Shown in pieces: positions 5,193-5,538 of a DNA stretch of 5,538 bases (position 1 is the first letter of the stretch; the number at the start of each line of letters is the position of its first letter). Under the pieces are notes generated by a model, which saw only the letters and a list, made by a program, of their open reading frames with translations, ran no database searches and had not been told where the DNA came from. Made by a program: the position numbers and the translations under genes. The DNA lies in NCBI GenBank assembly GCA_013043295.1, contig JABDOO010000115.1, positions 1 through 5,538 on the forward strand, read 5' to 3'. This DNA is from Candidatus Nitrosopumilus sp. (GTDB lineage: Archaea; Thermoproteota; Nitrososphaeria; Nitrososphaerales; Nitrosopumilaceae).

Positions 5193-5538
5193 TTATGCTG
5201 ACTTGCAACATTCGCCCATTGGAATTTCATGATCATGTGGACATTTTCTTGGATGTTTTAACATTACACAAAGTGCATCTGTAAATTGTTTATTCATATG
5301 ATGTTCAATTCCACAAACCATTTCCTCATCAATTTCTACTTTAAGTGCACTATCCATTAGAACCTCTAACAATCTACTATTTCTCATCATACTTGCACCT
5401 ATTCTTTCACCATCTTCAGTAAGCTTTACTCCTGCTTTATTGTAATTTACAAGATTTTTCACATTTAATTTTTTGAGCATCTGCACTACACTTGGTTGTC
5501 TAACATTGAGCATTTTTGCAATGGTACTAATTTTAACA
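5193..5538 (-). CDS. DtxR/MntR-family metal-dependent transcriptional regulator, 5'-truncated by the window edge
   Basis: This is the 3' part (114 visible codons) of an iron- or manganese-responsive repressor. The frame stays open through the edge: before MLNVRQPS it reads VKISTIAK, so the DNA-binding helix-turn-helix is STIAKMLNVRQPSVVQMLKKL and the Met inside it is not the true start. The winged part follows (NYNKAGVKLTEDGERIG), then a dimerisation and metal-binding helix. Counting from the first visible Val, C75, E78 and H79 (MVCGIEHH) match the C-x2-E-H ligands of the DtxR primary metal site. CPHDHEIP (99-106) matches the conserved CPHGNPIP-type segment. The protein ends soon afterwards with GECCKSA, so it lacks the C-terminal SH3-like domain of DtxR and IdeR and belongs to the short MntR/TroR-like class. 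Whether the ligand is Fe or Mn cannot be told. Target genes may lie beyond the edge. Confidence 0.88.
   Translation of the reverse strand, partial: VKISTIAKMLNVRQPSVVQMLKKLNVKNLVNYNKAGVKLTEDGERIGASMMRNSRLLEVLMDSALKVEIDEEMVCGIEHHMNKQFTDALCVMLKHPRKCPHDHEIPMGECCKSA

Overview
The window looks like a compact, AT-rich archaeal chromosome segment, most likely from a marine ammonia-oxidising thaumarchaeon (Nitrosopumilus-like). The archaeal assignment rests on four things seen in the sequence: an SRP RNA with helix 1 closing its ends and a GNAR-loop helix 6, a Pelota (archaeal Dom34) gene, a box C/D guide sRNA, and several genes with a TATA-like box about 25-27 bases before the start codon, the pattern of leaderless archaeal transcripts. 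The thaumarchaeal placement is inferred from AT-rich codon use and the general look of the proteins, and is less certain.

Layout from left to right. The minus strand carries the SRP (7S) RNA (36-351) with its own TATA box. Upstream of it on the same strand are an NcsA/TtuA-family tRNA thiolation enzyme (383-1297) and a site-2-protease-type membrane metalloprotease (1341 to about 2537). A divergent spacer separates the protease from cutA on the plus strand (2581-2892). cutA converges, with a 4-base overlap, on pelA (2889-3941). pelA lies just downstream of an unrecognised 138-residue gene (3974-4390), and the two may be cotranscribed.

The 171-base spacer at 4391-4561 holds the most interesting feature: a box C/D guide sRNA on the plus strand (about 4465-4526). 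It has a perfect 7-bp closing stem, an ideal kink-turn geometry, a perfect C' box, a perfect D box and a 12-nt D guide. The D guide is complementary to the anticodon loop expected for tRNA-Leu(CAA), and the N+5 rule puts the methylation on wobble C34. After it come a YjbQ/UPF0047 gene (4562-4981) on the plus strand, a small 54-residue cysteine-cluster protein (4982-5146, minus) that length cut-offs would miss, and the 3' part of a DtxR-family metal-responsive repressor that runs off the right edge.

A translation and RNA theme links several loci: SRP RNA for membrane targeting, Pelota for ribosome rescue, a tRNA thiolase, and a guide RNA probably aimed at a tRNA wobble base. The YjbQ protein, CutA, the protease and the metal regulator look like ordinary housekeeping neighbours rather than parts of one system. 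I see no mobile elements, CRISPR arrays or integration signatures.
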